64,000 bases of DNA from Jackrogersella multiformis (Eukaryota; Ascomycota; Sordariomycetes; Xylariales; Hypoxylaceae): assembly GCA_902806575.1 (NCBI GenBank), contig CADCXD010000005.1, positions 3,782,001-3,846,000 on the forward strand. Reading direction: 5' to 3'. Positions 33,974-46,946 of this stretch are shown one piece after another. A program made the position numbers and the translations under genes. The notes under the pieces are model-generated. The model was given only the letters and a program-made list of their open reading frames with translations. It was not told the origin of the DNA and made no database searches. Position 1 is the stretch's first letter; the number at the start of each line of letters is the position of its first letter.

Positions 33974-35621
33974 CACTGACTATCCCTCATACACCGTAGC
34001 GAGTCGGCGGGCTGAGCGAGAGTAAATTGAACGAAGGCGAAGGATACAAATTAAAGAATGGACCTTAAGATGAAAATGCGAACATGTTCAGCTTTGAGTT
34101 GATCGGCTCCCATCGTGAGCATCAACGTGCTAGGACGGAACAGGGAGCGATATTCCAAGCTTACAGCCTCAAAGGCGGTGTTGTAATTAGCGAGGCGGGA
34201 GAGTTGTCGCGAACATATTGCTACCAGGCAAAACGAACGACTGCTTGGCTCCGAGAACGCAAAAGGCAACATCTCGGAAGATCTTCCCGATTGTGCGACG
34301 TTCCGGGCAGGAGGAATTGTACTCGACAGGGGCATTTAAGGCTAATTGGGGTTGGTACCGCGTCTATGGCGTCTGAGCAGCCTATCCTAGATAAATTAAA
34401 GGTATCGAACAGGAGGTATCGTTGGCCAGATGGCTCTCCGTCCTTCGTTCGATGTGACGATACCCCAGATGTCCCCCCACACTCCCCGCGACGATCCCGG
34501 AGGCACGGTCCTGCGTCCTGATGGACGGACAGCGCATGGGAATTCACGTTGCTCTAGTATAGCCTTTTGCTTCTCGGTTGCGAGCCCACAATATGCAGTT
34601 GGCGCTTAGGATTTGCTACATCTTGGCGGAAGAGTATGCACCCCAACTTATAGAAAGTAGACGCGTGACCTGGTAAAATTTTCAGACACTATTGATATCC
34701 CGCAAGCTGGCGTGCGGATGGCACGTCCTAGGCATTGCAAGATGACCTTCAACAGCCTTTCTTGCATCTCCAGCTAGACGCCGGCAATTAAAACCGTGTA
34801 GGCCGAGCATGTGCCATTGTGAGACTTATCAATATGGCGCATCATGTTCCGCAGAGTTATATGTTTGAACCGAGGACAATCTAGTAATAAATCATTGCTG
34901 TAAGCCTTTCTTTATGTCCGGCTTGCCGAGATGTAATCACTTATCCGGTACTTGTGCGCGCTTGTTTAAGAAGCGTCTAACAAGAGTGTAGCTGCGATGG
35001 GATGATCCGGAAGAGCAAATAGAGCATGCATATGTGAGAGGTTGTTTATACTCGAAATCTGGAGATGAGCGTTATCATTAGTTCCTGTACTTGATTTGGT
35101 GCCACATACCATGTAATGAGCGAGGTCCTTTACATAGGCTGTATATGATATGGTAATCCCAATAAACTAGATTGCGAGATACCGAGAAGATCGGCTATAA
35201 GCTTACTGGCGTTTGCATTGCGTGCCATACGCGGGCCAAAATTCCTACGTCTCCGACGCTCTATAGATAGATCTGACGCCTAGTCGGCCATTTCACGGAA
35301 CCATTCGCGCTAGGGAGCCTTCAAACTTCCGAGTCTGATGGTCAAGGATGTTCGAAATTAAGTATCAGACCATTTAGCCCTATATAGTCTTCAACTGTAA
35401 GTCCGCTATAAGTTAAGTATGGATAGCAGTCTACGATAAAATCGTGGACTCGTTCGACAGGTCGTTCGAGAATCTCGGATCTTTATAGACGGAATTGGCC
35501 GAATAGAGAGTATAAGAATCTCTGGCGAAAGATAAAAATCTAGAGATTCAAGACGTCATAGGAAATCTCGGTGGCATCTTAACTGAGAACTTGTTCACCT
35601 ATCCTTTGAGTTGCTGAACAA
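33974..35621. other. 1.65-kb spacer between divergent genes
   Basis: An open frame at 34084-34521 has no family motif, biased composition and an antisense twin; I do not call it. Otherwise no gene, element or structured repeat. It should contain promoters for both flanking secreted proteins. Confidence 0.45.
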
Positions 35622-37206
35622 ATGTATTCAACAATAACCCTCTGCCTCGGGCTCATGGCCAGTCTCGCCCAAGGGGCTGTCTTCAATAAGCACGCTGCTC
35701 TAGAGGATTGTCTTTCGAGCTCTAAGACGATTGTGGACGAAGTCGGTTCCGACGACTACAACCGTGATATCACACCCTTCAACAAGCGGTTGCAATTCCA
35801 ACCCGCAGCCATTGCCGTACCGACTACGGTAGAACAGATTAAGAGCGCTGTAGCGTGTGGCTCAAAGCTGGGGTACAAGGTCACTGCAAAATGTGGAGGG
35901 CACAGTTACGCCTCTTTAGGTCTCGGTGGGGAGGATGGTCATCTCATCATTGAGCTAGACCGTATGAATTCAGTCAAGCTAGATACGAAGACGAACATCG
36001 CGACTGTAGATTCGGGTGCGAGGCTAGGCCACCTTGCAGCAGAGTTATTCGCCCAAGGAAACCGCGCCATATCTCACGGAACTTGCCCAGGGTGAGTCGG
36101 CTTGATGTTACGTGTGATAGCCAAAGCTAACGACATAGTGTTGGTATCTCTGGCCATGTCTTACACGGTGGATTTGGCATGAGCTCCCATACGCATGGAC
36201 TGGCCTTGGACTGGGTGGCTGGGATGAATGTGCTCCTAGCGAATGGAACACTTGTCCATGCTTCAGCAACAGAGAACAAGGAGGTATATTGGGGCCTCCT
36301 TGGCGCTGGGTCCAATTTCGGTGTCGTCACGAGCTACGAACTCAACACGTTTGAACCCCCGGTAAATGTTACCTGGTTCGTGGTTAACCTGCCTTGGAAG
36401 CAGAATACCTCCGTTGCTGGTTTGGAAGCGCTGGAAGATTACGTCTTGCATAATCAGCCTGCCGAGCTGAACATGCGTCTTTATGCCACCCGCCAGTTCA
36501 CCCAGCTGGAAGGTTCCTATCACGGCAATAAGACTGACCTTCAAGCGGCGCTCGCACCGTTATTGAACAAGACAGGAGGCTCGTTAGCAGTAGCCCAGGA
36601 GGTTACTTGGCTCAAGGGTCTTGAGCATTTCGCTACCATGAAACTGAACCAGACATATCCCTACACGCAAGTGGTAAGTAAGCGCGCCTAATACGATTAT
36701 ATATGCAACTGACCTCATCGTCGCAGCAAGAGAATTTCTACGGCAAGAGCTTGGAACTTAAAGGGTTGTCTGGAAATTCGGCGAAGGGCTTTGTCGACTA
36801 TTGGTTCAATGTCGCCAAGAAGGAAACAGCGCATTGGTATATCCAGCTGGATCTCCAAGGGGGTATCCATTCGGCGGTTTGGAAAGCTGACCCGAATTTG
36901 ACGTCTTACGCGCATCGGGATAAGCTGTACATCCTCCAGTTCTACATCAATACAAATAGTGCTTTGGAGGATGGGATGACGTTCGTCAACGATTGGTCAT
37001 CGGCCACAACGACACCCTTGGCGGCTTCTGACTGGGGAATGTACTTCAACTACCCAGACACAAACCTGAACCGAACGAAAGCACAGGAGATGTACTGGGG
37101 TGAGAATCTTGCCAAACTGCAGCAACTCAAGGCGGAACTCGATCCAAACGAGCTATTTTACTACCCGGTGTCGCTGAGTCCGGCGCAGAAGCCCGAACTT
37201 GTGTAG
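35622..37206 (+). CDS. Secreted BBE-like FAD-linked oxidoreductase (VAO family)
   Basis: Exons 35622-36091, 36139-36673 and 36727-37206 give 494 aa. A signal peptide (MYSTITLCLGLMASLAQGA) leads into a PP-loop FAD domain: KCGGHSYASLG with His94, and HGTCPGVGISGHVLHGGFGM with Cys near 155, the two residues that make the bicovalent flavin link in glucooligosaccharide-type oxidases. The C-terminal BBE motif is DPNELFYYPVSL. Family members oxidise sugar oligomers at C1 or catalyse alkaloid and polyketide oxidations, producing H2O2 outside the cell. No neighbouring biosynthetic gene points to a metabolite, so a secreted carbohydrate oxidase (AA7-like) is the simpler view. Introns are 47 and 53 nt. 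Confidence 0.9.
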
Positions 37207-38181
37207 CGTGAATAAGCTTGACGACACAGGGGGATAGGGAGGGCATTCGCGTGTATATAAATATGAGATACCATTTTAAGGGATTTCGAAATATATGATT
37301 TAATGAGAATAGCTTTGAAGATGCTCCATTTAATTTAGGCTAGTTCTTTGTGAACCAATCTAGGTAATTGAGTAAATGGCTAGGCTACCTAGGTAGGTAA
37401 CTGAAGGAAAATGTAGGAACATGAGACGCGGAGCTTGAAAGGAAGACCGAGTTTCCTCGTGGTGTCGTTATTCCAAACTTTGACATAAAAAGAAGTGTGA
37501 GAGAGAAGTTCTAATACCTAAGGTACCTAGGTAGGCAGTGAGAAGTTGATGAGCGAGGATGGGATGGGACCACCTAGTTGGTACTATATGAAAGAGAGGT
37601 TGTATTGTTGTTGTTTTCTTCTAGGTTTAAACTTCAATGCCAAACACACAAGATCTTACTTAAGCCATAGCTTATGTAACCGCCCCGCATATACCTATGT
37701 AGGTACCATGTAGGTACTACGTACCTACCTAGGTACCTAGGTACTTACGTGAACACATTTTGTTGCAGGTCTTCAGGGCTCTTGCTCCCTAGTGTCTGGC
37801 ATTGCACTACCTATTAACCCATTAGCCCTATTAGGTAGGTGGGGTACCGGTAGGGCGGAAATTACCTAGGTAGGTACATACCGTTAGGTAGTACTGTACC
37901 TGGGGCACGGTTCAAATGTATGGATGTCACATGATAACGTGGCATAAGATGGGTCCCTCTTCTGCCTTATGCCATTTAATTACTTTCATCTCTGCTAATC
38001 TTCATCGCAGTATACCTCTAGATACGGTTCCAGACATATATACACGAATAAGAATACTCGAGCTACCTGTAGCTTCATATTTAAAGTACCTGGGCATATT
38101 TCTATAACTTTATGATTTTCGTCCCCGTTGTTTAGTTCTTCTTCTCTATGGACAACTACCTGCTTCTTCGATACTCATACC
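37207..38181. other. Spacer with many TACCTAGGTA palindromes
   Basis: No gene seen. Palindromic CCTAGGTAGGTACC runs occur at 37385-37400, 37522-37536, 37695-37745 and 37860-37880. It holds the promoter of the phospholipase-D-like gene. Confidence 0.45.
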
Positions 38182-40008
38182 ATGGATTCCGCAGACTCTA
38201 CGAATCCTAGGATACCCCATGTCAAGTCTGACTCTCTCCCTAGATTCAAGGATACCTGGAAAAGTTCCCTCGTAAAGCATGTCCCAGCTTTACCTGATGA
38301 GTTTCCAGACTATCACATTTCTAACCCGGAGTCTTTGGTGACCTCCTCTTGTGTGCGTTCTTTCATGCTCGGCACGGGCGCATCTATCTATGCACAATCA
38401 TTGATTCCTGCAATAATCGGAGCTAAGCATGAAGTCATACTCGTCACTTGCTTCTGGACAGACTCGCCCACTTTGTCCGCCTTGAAAAGGGCACTGGAGA
38501 AGCTTGCGGAGGAGCGCTGTGAACGCCTCCGTGCATCTGGTCCAGACGCAGATATCCTCTCACCTCTAAGAATACGTATCTGCTTCTCATCGAGGTCCCT
38601 TTTCCAGAAGTTGTTTCACACATCATCCAAGAATGGATATATTTATCCGCCGTCAACATGGTCGAAGCAACTAGGCTTGCCGAGCCCAGAAATTTTGGAG
38701 GCCGGCCTCATCGATCTACGCGTCAAGAGTTTATTCTTCTTGCCTTTCAGCATAGTGCACCCCAAATTTCTCGTAGTTGATCGCCAGAGGGCTTGGCTTC
38801 CAAGCTGCAATGTTAGTTGGGAGGCATGGTTAGAAGGATGCATCGAAGTTACAGGAGACGCCGTATCCGGCCTACTCAAGTTCTACCGCCATGTCTGGGA
38901 TCAGCAGCTTGAGCATCATCTCACTGCTAGAGTTAGTTCAGACAACAGATCTGCTCGGCTTCCAATCTTAGGCGAACTTGAATTGACATCAGTTCCAAAT
39001 CCTGCCAACCTTTTGGATACCTTTTTTCCGGAATTTGAAACTCTGACGGTGCTACTACCGTCTTCTCACCACCGCAATCCTAAATTCGATATTATACCGT
39101 GGCACGACTCCCCGTCACCACCTCCGACACCCCTTAACAACGCTATACTGCGGCTGTTGGACATGGCGGAACATTTCATCTACGTGCAAACCCCAAACCT
39201 GACATCCGCGGCGGTAGTCGATAGACTTTTCGAGGCCTTGAAGCGCGGCGTCAATGTCGCTATAGTAACTAGCAAAAGGTTAATGCTTCTAGAACAAATA
39301 GTCACAGCGGGAACTACGACTTCGTTCTGCCTCCGATCGCTGATTAGGAGGTATAAAAACCTTGAAGCTCAGCAATCTAAGTCTCGGATTAACTGCGGCC
39401 ACGGGGATTCAGGACGAGCCAGAGATATCGAAGCGCAGCGACCTCAACTGGGATTTTTGAATATCGACTATTTTTGTTCAGAATCTGAACGCCAAGATGA
39501 CTGTACAGGAGACGGGTTAGTCAAAGAGCCAGTGCAATCGCACCTTAAACTCACCATCGTAGACGCCCAGTATGTTGTTCTTGGATCTGGAAATGTAAGT
39601 AACCCCCAAGTTTTAAACCACAGCTCTCACTCTTTCCGGTTTTAGTCAATTTTGAAAATGAACACGGCATGGGAAGCTTCCAAGAATTTTGACTTTATAC
39701 ATATTCAATTTTAGATACATGTGAGATGGGTGTGCTAATCTGACGCATTGTAGATGGATCGCCCCAGTTGGTTTACAAGCCAAGAATTGGGAATCTTGTT
39801 TCACTCGAAGGAGATTGCTACTGCGGTCGGCGCCGCTGTTGGCAATGTTCTCGCTAGCAGGCGGGATCCGCTATTCTCATCCACGGCCGATGACCAATTG
39901 GAACGAGAGTTAAGGCAAGGGGCTACTACCAGTCAAAACCAGAAAGATAATCATAGCAAGGCGAGAAGTCATGTTGAAGAGGGAGCATCAAATACGTCAG
40001 AGTCCTGA
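38182..40008 (+). CDS. Phospholipase D-like (two HKD motifs) protein
   Basis: Exons 38182-39594 and 39754-40008 give 555 aa. The start ATG at 38182 has a good context (ACCATGG); upstream in-frame codons begin with TTG only. Two complete HxK(x4)D motifs are present, HPKFLVVD at residue 193 and HLKLTIVD at 454, each followed by the expected Asn-containing strand; the second is split by the intron (GSGN / MDRPSWFTSQELG). PLD superfamily enzymes hydrolyse or transfer phosphatidyl groups through a covalent histidine. The layout resembles fungal cardiolipin-synthase/PS-synthase-like PLD proteins rather than the large eukaryotic PLDs with PX/PH domains. No clear signal peptide. Confidence 0.87.
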
Positions 40009-41285
40009 CCAGAACCATCTGCGCTTTTAGCTTCTAAGATGCCCTTTGGACAATTCTCCAATCAATCTGTCAAGCCTGTTAGTCTAGGAACCATTAAACT
40101 AGCCGTCTTTAGCGCTAGTAGGGCAAATTTTTGAGTCGCTCGCCCACATCCTACATTGGTACCTACTACCTAGGTAGGTATGTTAGCCCGTTTATGTAGA
40201 AGGCTGAGCCTATTAGACAGCCCTTCGCCCCGACTACCTCGGTAAGAGAAAGTACCGTAGTCCTCGTCCAGCCTTGCGTCTTTTAAACTATCCAGCAAGG
40301 CCTAACGAGCTCTGTTGTCAACGCGCGAGCGTTGGTAGGCTGCTGAGGTATAGTGTGAGCATGGGTCAATGTCACATGAGCTGACCGAAGCTTATAGTAC
40401 CCTCGAGCTGCGCATGTTGGAAGACGATGCCAAAATCAAGGCCCCTAGCTTCGGCATCTTACTCGTCAGATGCAGTTAGTTATGTACCTAGCCGTGCCGT
40501 GCGGTAGCGGTAACATCGGCATACGATCACAACTTTTAGGTAACATAATAAAGTACTATTTATCACCTTTATCACTACCTAAGTTATTAGGTATGGATCC
40601 GTATTGTTTCTAAAGTCCAAGGTTCTTCAACTTACCAAGGCACTAGTTTTCGGTATGTAGAAGTGGCTGATGTAAGACTTATGTTTCTCGGTTTCTTCCG
40701 CTTCGCGTCATAATGTAGAAGAATCGTTCACGCTTATCTGGTTCCTGGTCCTAGTCTCCACCGAGCACCGGCAGCAACTGATTTCACGCATGCATGGCGT
40801 CGACACCTAGGTTCCTATGCCTACCGTCCCTACCCCATATCCGATCGCTAATCATCGGTTATCTTCCAGTTACATTTGTTGGTTGAACCCCTGAACCCTT
40901 ACCACACCTACCGCTTTGCTGCGATCCATTACACGATATCACCATGTAAAGCCTAGAACCAAGGCTCCGGAATTGGTTTGGCGCATGTTATCTCTCCCGC
41001 TCAATTCTTTTTAAAGGCCGCGCAAGTGAGAATCCTTCGGATTTCTTTTTTGGCGTTTTTGTCGTCACATTACATTTTCTTCCTCGCTGGCTGACTGGCT
41101 GCCTTAGTCATATCGCCCAGGTAGGACTGTCTTGCTTCCAACAATCACGATCTATGGACTTCATAGCCGAATTCTTTTCTCTTTTACTCAAAGGAATTTT
41201 CCGTGGTCTGGGTCTTGTCTCTAACAATTTCCTTCCTACAAGCTGAAGCAGTTGTGTTTACTCCGAGACAATCCAATTAAGCCAA
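40009..41285. other. Spacer upstream of the permease
   Basis: No gene supported in 1277 bp. A TACCTACTACCTAGGTAGGTA patch is at 40160-40180 and a CT-rich stretch precedes the permease start, as in many fungal promoters. Confidence 0.4.
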
Positions 41286-43077
41286 ATGACAATGACATCT
41301 TCGGGTGTCGCGTATTCTACAGCCTCACCGCCTGGTTATGGCGATGGGATTGATGCTACAGATGCAGAGAAAAACGCGCTTGGCCGACAGGGCAGCTATA
41401 TCGAGTCCCTCACGACAATCAACAGAAGCGATGGCACGCATCGCAAACTCAAGCCTCGCCATATCCAATTGATCGGCATTGGTGGTACGATCGGCACGGC
41501 GCTCTATGTTCAAATTGGCAATTCATTGCTCCAAGGCGGGCCGGGAAGCCTCTTCATTGCCTTCTCGCTCTGGTGTACGGTCATTCTTGCTATAACTATG
41601 TCTATGGCGGAGATGGTTACATACCTGCCCATCTCCTCGCCTTTTATCCGTTTCGCTGGGCGCTATGTGGACGAGTCTTTTGGCTTTGCTGCCGGTTGGA
41701 ACTTCTTCATCTTCGAGGCTGCGCTTGTTCCGTTTGAGGTGACGGCATGCAATGTGGTCATTCACTTCTGGAGTGACATTGTCCCAGCTGGCGCCATCAT
41801 TGCAATTGTCCTTGTGTTATATGCACTAATTAACGTATTGGCCGTTAAATGGTACGGTGAAACTGAATTTTGGGCTGCACTCGGTAAGGTCTTACTTATC
41901 GTCGGTTTGATCATATTCACTTTCATTGTTATGCTCGGCGGGAATCCTCTGCACGATCGATTCGGCTTTCGCTACTGGTACGAGCCTGGGTCATTCGCCG
42001 AATACTACACGACCGGCTCCCTCGGCCGATTTATGGGCTTCGTGCAATGCTTGATCCAAGCTTCTTTCACAATTGCCGGGCCGGATTACGTTTCGATGGC
42101 TGCTGGAGAGGCCGAGAACCCACGTGTGGTGATGCCTAAGGCCTTCAATGCCGTCTTCTATCGGCTGACCACCTTTTTCATGCTCGGGTCTCTCTGTGTA
42201 GGAATTCTAGTTCCGTACGACGACCATGAATTGACAGAAGCCTTCGCCAACTCCGAGCCTGGCGCTGCAGCTTCACCCTATGTCGTTGCGATGAACCGAC
42301 TAGCGATTCCCATCCTGCCACACATAGTCAACGCTATGGTATTGACTGCCGCCTTCTCTGCTGGCAATAGTTATGTGTACTGCGCCTCTCGATCACTATA
42401 TGGGCTAGCACTTGAGGGCAAGGCACCTAAAATCCTAACAAAGTGTACTGGAAGAGGCGTCCCTGTCTACTGTGTGATGGTCGTCTTATTGATCGCGTTA
42501 CTATCATTCCTTCAAGTGAGCCAAAACGCTGCTGTGGTCTTGAGCTGGTTTGTAAGCCTCGTAACTGCATCTCAGCTCATTAATTTTAGCGTGATGTGCG
42601 TGACGTACATCTGCTTCCATCGAGCATTGGAAGTACAGGGAATAAGTCGCGATACTCTACCCTACAAGGGTATCTTCCAACCGTATGCCGCCTATTTTGG
42701 CTTATTTGCAACATTTGTGATGACATTCATAGGCGGATATACGGTTTTCTTGCCAGGGAAATGGGACATCACGAAATTCTTTTTCTCGTGAGTCGAGTAT
42801 TCTAAATATCTTGCAAGTCACAACTGACGAATACTAGTTACACAATGATTGGTGTTTGTCCGCTTCTTTTCGTTGGTTGGAAGATCATTCACAAGACTCG
42901 ATTTCATAGACCATACGAAGTGGACTTACGCAGAGATGTAGCTACTATTGAAGACTACACCAACAAATTCGTCGCATCGCCGCCGAGGTAAGTGATATTT
43001 ATCCCGTTATTTTAGACGCCATAACTAAATGTATCAGGAATAATTTCTCGAAGTGGTTTAACCAAATATTCAGCTAA
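41286..43077 (+). CDS. Amino-acid permease (APC superfamily, YAT family)
   Basis: Exons 41286-42787, 42838-42987 and 43038-43077 give 563 aa. After a hydrophilic N-terminus comes the diagnostic LKPRHIQLIGIGGTIGTALYVQIG (TM1 with the GGTIGT loop that binds substrate), then about twelve membrane segments, with FTIAGPDYVSMAAGEAENPRVVMPKA between TM6 and TM7 and SAGNSYVYCASRSLYGLA in TM8, both strongly conserved in fungal plasma-membrane amino-acid permeases. The last exon codes the cytoplasmic tail after the TM12 region. It imports amino acids with protons; the substrate is not readable from sequence. Length is normal and no lesion is seen. Confidence 0.94.
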
Positions 43078-43313
43078 GCGGCTACCTCAAATGGTGAAGA
43101 CATTATATATGGTCCATCTTCTTTCTGCTGTCTTAGTAAGATGTGCGGATTATCCACTAATTAAAAGCTATGCTAGCTATATCGCGGCTACTAAAGTAGA
43201 AACCATATCATACCCACTTCACTAACAAATAGCTTCAGAATATTATTATCTATTGAGGAATATACACCGATTGTGTAATTTACATAATTGCCATAAATAG
43301 ATTTAATCAACTG

Positions 43314-44317
43314 TCACCGGTGTGATCTATGATATGTACTTGATAATGCCAATGGCCCGGATAGCCTTGAAGGTCCACGTTTTGTACCTAGTTCAGAGTC
43401 ACCCGATGGGATGGTCTCCGGTTCGTGTACCTTCGATATCGTTCTCATTTCGTACTCGCCGTTGCCGTTGCCCTTGGTGCCATTCTTTACTCTTTCTTGT
43501 CTTCGCCCATACCAGAACGCAAGGATTATCAATGCTAGGATGGCTATGCCCCCAAATATGGCGCCGATGATTGCACCATTAAGATTCAACGACGGAGATT
43601 CACGAGAAGAATCGCTGCTTGTTTTGGTGGATGCTGCCGGTCCTGTTCCTGCTGGGCTGCCACTTGCTGTTATTGCTGTTGTGATCTCGGTAGCTATAAG
43701 GGGCAAGACCAATCTAGATGTCATTGGCACCGCTCGATATAATATGTCTATTTCTCCGGCGCCAGCACAAAGCGGCTCTATGAAGGCCGGGTCGTTTTCT
43801 CCATACCCCAAGAATATCTTCCGTGAATGACATTTAAATGGGCCGCTTTTTAAGATCATCGAATTAGTTATCTATGCTATACCTACTCACAACAGGATGG
43901 TGCGGACTTCTTACCAGTCGGAGCTTTTACCACTCTTATACACGACTGCGTTTTCTTTACAAGCTGTTGCGAAAGCACAAGACGAAGATGCTGAATCACA
44001 ACAGGCTGCATAAGTCGCGGATGTGACGAAAACTTCGCCGCTAGGGCAAGAGATCAGCGATGCTAGTAAGCTCCATTAGCTACCTAGGCTAGGTATCATA
44101 TATAATTTTTACATTTTCGCCTTGAATGAAGCGTTTCGGAAACAAGAATTAACATACTTGTAGTGTCCGTAATTCTGAATCCTTGGAATGGATCTCCGGT
44201 GATAGCCAGAAGAGGCGAGCTGGTAGTTTGAGCCTTCGACTGGCCTTCGACACCACATCGTACAAACACCACTGCAAGTAACGCTACCCTCCCGAACTGC
44301 CACCCCAACCTACCCAT
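43314..44317 (-). CDS. Type I membrane protein with Cys-rich ectodomain
   Basis: Three exons (44158-44317, 43915-44062, 43314-43845, minus) give 279 aa. A signal peptide (RVALLAVVFVRCGVEGQS) leads a Cys-rich ectodomain containing CPSGEVFVTSATYAACCDS and CAFATAC, a pattern common in fungal plasma-membrane sensor-like proteins with CPSG...CC spacing. A Ser/Thr-rich stalk follows (ASTKTSSDSSRESPS), then one membrane helix at about residues 193-216 (AIIGAIFGGIAILALIILAF) and a basic cytoplasmic tail starting YGRRQE. The layout resembles fungal wall-stress or mid2-like proteins but I cannot assign a family. The middle exon has no long open frame of its own. Confidence 0.72.
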
Positions 44318-45532
44318 TAAGACTCAGATATATTATTCCGCACTCCTGGCCGCGGGAAAATACTCGACGTTTTCCTGTATGGTTACAATCGATTAACCGA
44401 ATTGTATGAAGAAATATATTCCGCACCACGACGTTAGGAGGCAAGCTCCTAAGTATTAAATAGAAGTAGTCTTCCATCCCTCGATCCTTCATATAAACCC
44501 AACTCCGCCTCTTTGGGGAATAAGTTTCACGACATGAGAATCTGTTGGCTCTCTAGGCGCGCTCTTCGGTTGGTTTCCATTTGGGTTGGCGAAGGATTCT
44601 TCCTCAGCTGCGGAATAACTATATTTGGGCCGCAGAACCCCTTGGCGGCGTAGTAAGTCGAAACGAAACAAGGTATAAAATTAACTGCCATCATGCGATG
44701 TAGTTTATCTTAGATGAATTCAGTGAAGGAAATAAAACCAAATGTGTTCGTGGCTTGAAGTTGTTTTCTTATGGAATCCTTTTTTGGTCTTCGATGTTTC
44801 ACGAGCTTCATAATAAGATCCATTTGGTGTCCCGTGGCGCAGCAGCCGGGCCCGGGAATGTTGAACAAATAATAATACTTTTCCTATTATCTAGGTATTT
44901 ATTACATTCGGAAATAGTCCTTCCTCCCGCAGTCATCTTCCGAATTTACTTAGTCGACTCGTTATTATGATCGAAGCTTGTTTGAATCCCATGGTCTAGT
45001 GGTATATGATTTCGCCTTTGGGTCTTAACCACTATAGCATCTCTGAACATTCGATAGTCTCGTGATGGGTGGCTCAGCCATACTTCCAATAGGTAGCTTT
45101 AAAGGTTCAGGAGGAATCTCATCTACGGGGTTATCATACACTCTGCTTCGGCATCCACCCCCTTTGCTAACACGTGATTGTTCCTGAAGTTATTTATAGT
45201 CATCAAAGTCATTATAAACTTCTAATAATGACTAATTGTAGACCTTTTAGTTTTAATATTAGAAATATTGAATAGGAGAAATTAATATCTACAAGGAAGT
45301 CCCTCGGGCCCCTCTATAATGAATATCCTTCGTGGGCCAGACACAACTCGGAAATATAATTCTGGATGATCGATGATAACTAAAGAATGTTAGTCCTAGC
45401 TTCCCGTACTATTTGGGTCTGGTTTGAACACTGAAGGCTTCATTCATTTAACTACCCGTGTAGGTACCTATTTAGGCAACCAAAGCTAGGTGGTTACTGA
45501 GGTGCACGAATGTGCTTTGACTGTAAATCTAC
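44318..45532. other. Spacer with a tRNA-Pro-like fragment
   Basis: 1.2 kb without a supported protein gene. It contains the degenerate tRNA-Pro 5' half at 44991-45023. No transposon ends are visible around it. Confidence 0.4.
44991..45023 (+). pseudogene. tRNA-Pro-like 5' half (degenerate)
   Basis: ATGGTCTAGTGGTATATGAT followed by TTCGCCTTTGGGT closely follows the D-arm and anticodon loop (TGG) of fungal tRNA-Pro, with an AT insertion after GGTAT. The acceptor stem, the 3' side of the anticodon stem and the T-arm do not form, so this is a relic or a tRNA-derived sequence, not a working tRNA. Confidence 0.4.
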
Positions 45533-46946
45533 CTAAATTACCTGCTCTGGTAACCATCCTATCCATGTTCTTGCCTTTGCTAGTGCAGACGTAACCCAGA
45601 AGAGCACAGCACTCCCAATAGAAACATAAATTGGCCTCTGGAAGTACTCTCCGAACCACAGACTCCGCCTCCAGTGCAAGTATCCGGCCTTGGTAACCTG
45701 ATACTCCCATTCCTCTGGGGTTAGCTGATTCGTGACCAATCTCTCGGTCAGGAGAGCATGGTACGCGGCTTGGTTTGTGGAGAAGGCAATGTGCGGGCGT
45801 AGCAAGGTCGACGCATCCCTGACTAAGAGGACTTTTCCTCCGGCAAAGGACGCACGCGGAGAGCAGTAATCCGTAATTAAATGCAGAAAGGGTGAAGTTA
45901 TCTGTTCAATTATTTCGAGGTATGGAGGCGCGAATAACGTTTCGGCACAGACCTTTTGCTTCTCCCAAACCTCAGGTCGGACATTTCCAGGAGTTACTTT
46001 TGTGTGGTGCCGCTTACCATCGACGCCGGTCATGATTATGCCTAGTGAGGAAAGAAGAACATTTGTGTACCAGCAAAAGTTCAAGACTCGCTTTCCTGGT
46101 TCGATCGACCCGGCTTTTCCAGGTATGTTGTAGCTATGAAGGTGCGTCAGTGTCTCCTGACTCCTGATTTTTTGTAAATCTCGAGGTCTTGATGCGGATG
46201 TGGCTTTCAACTTACACTATCACGTGTCCACCATCTCCCTTTAATATCGAGTAGGTGATGTTTTCCCGAAAGACATTTCGCGTTTCTTCGCTTACTTGCT
46301 CTTCCGGCACTACGCCGCGCCACGCTACATACCCCGAATACTTCCGATCTGCTTGACCCGGCTCTAGAAAAGCCCTACGAACGACTGAGTTTGGTCCGTC
46401 GGCGCCAAGTACTAGGTCTGCCAGTGCTACCCCATCCTTGCCTCCGTCGGCATGGTCTTTATAGCGGACCATTAGCTGTCCCGTCTCTAGTTGCTCTATA
46501 CCTACGACTTGCTTCCCAACTTCATATCTCACTCTTGCTTCAGCAGCCTCTGCCTCCTCATCCTCCAGTGGAATCAGTGCCGGTGGATGTGGGATATACT
46601 CGCTGGCTTGCATGTCGAAATTAGCTCTAAGCCGGAAATAAAGCGCGTCCCATGAAGACATGATTCGATTGACTCGTAGAAAAGGGTGGGCTTTGCCCTG
46701 CTGATCAAGCGACTGCAATTGCACAGATTGAATACCTAAGGGAACATCATGAACTCTATCAAAGCGCTTCAGAAGTTGTTGCACGTCAGCGCCTAGACAT
46801 ACTCCTGCCATGTGAGAGGTTGGGGTGTCGGTGGGTGACTGTTCCAGAATGTGGACGGTGCTCCCCAGACGATGGAGCACTAGACCGTGCATAAGCCCGG
46901 AAAGTGATCCGCCAATCTTTTTGAGGTTATCAATATTTCCGTTCAT
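45533..46946 (-). CDS. FAD-dependent monooxygenase (group A flavoprotein)
   Basis: Exons 46216-46946 and 45533-46133 (minus) give 443 aa; the 82-nt intron has donor GTAAGT and acceptor CATAG. An N-terminal IGGSLSGLMHGLVLHRLG takes the place of the usual VIVGGSLGG motif; the preceding strand (NIDNLKK) is less hydrophobic than normal. LGADGPNSVVRRAF near residue 185 is the DG motif, GYVAWRGVVPE and VYNIPGKAGSIEPGKR match fungal hydroxylases related to 2,6-dihydroxypyridine 3-monooxygenase. The C-terminus has a hydrophobic helix (YVSIGSAVLFWVTSALA). It shares a promoter region with the carboxymuconolactone-decarboxylase-like gene and flanks the broken reducing PKS, so it is probably a tailoring oxygenase of that cluster. 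Confidence 0.82.

Noticed and set aside
34084..34521. 145-aa open frame between the lactonase-like and BBE-like genes
   Set aside because: No family motif, no splice context, low-complexity Arg/Pro-rich end and an overlapping antisense frame; spacer DNA is the simpler reading.
44489..44671. Small minus-strand frames before the membrane-protein gene
   Set aside because: No signal, domain or splice support; they lie in AT-rich spacer.
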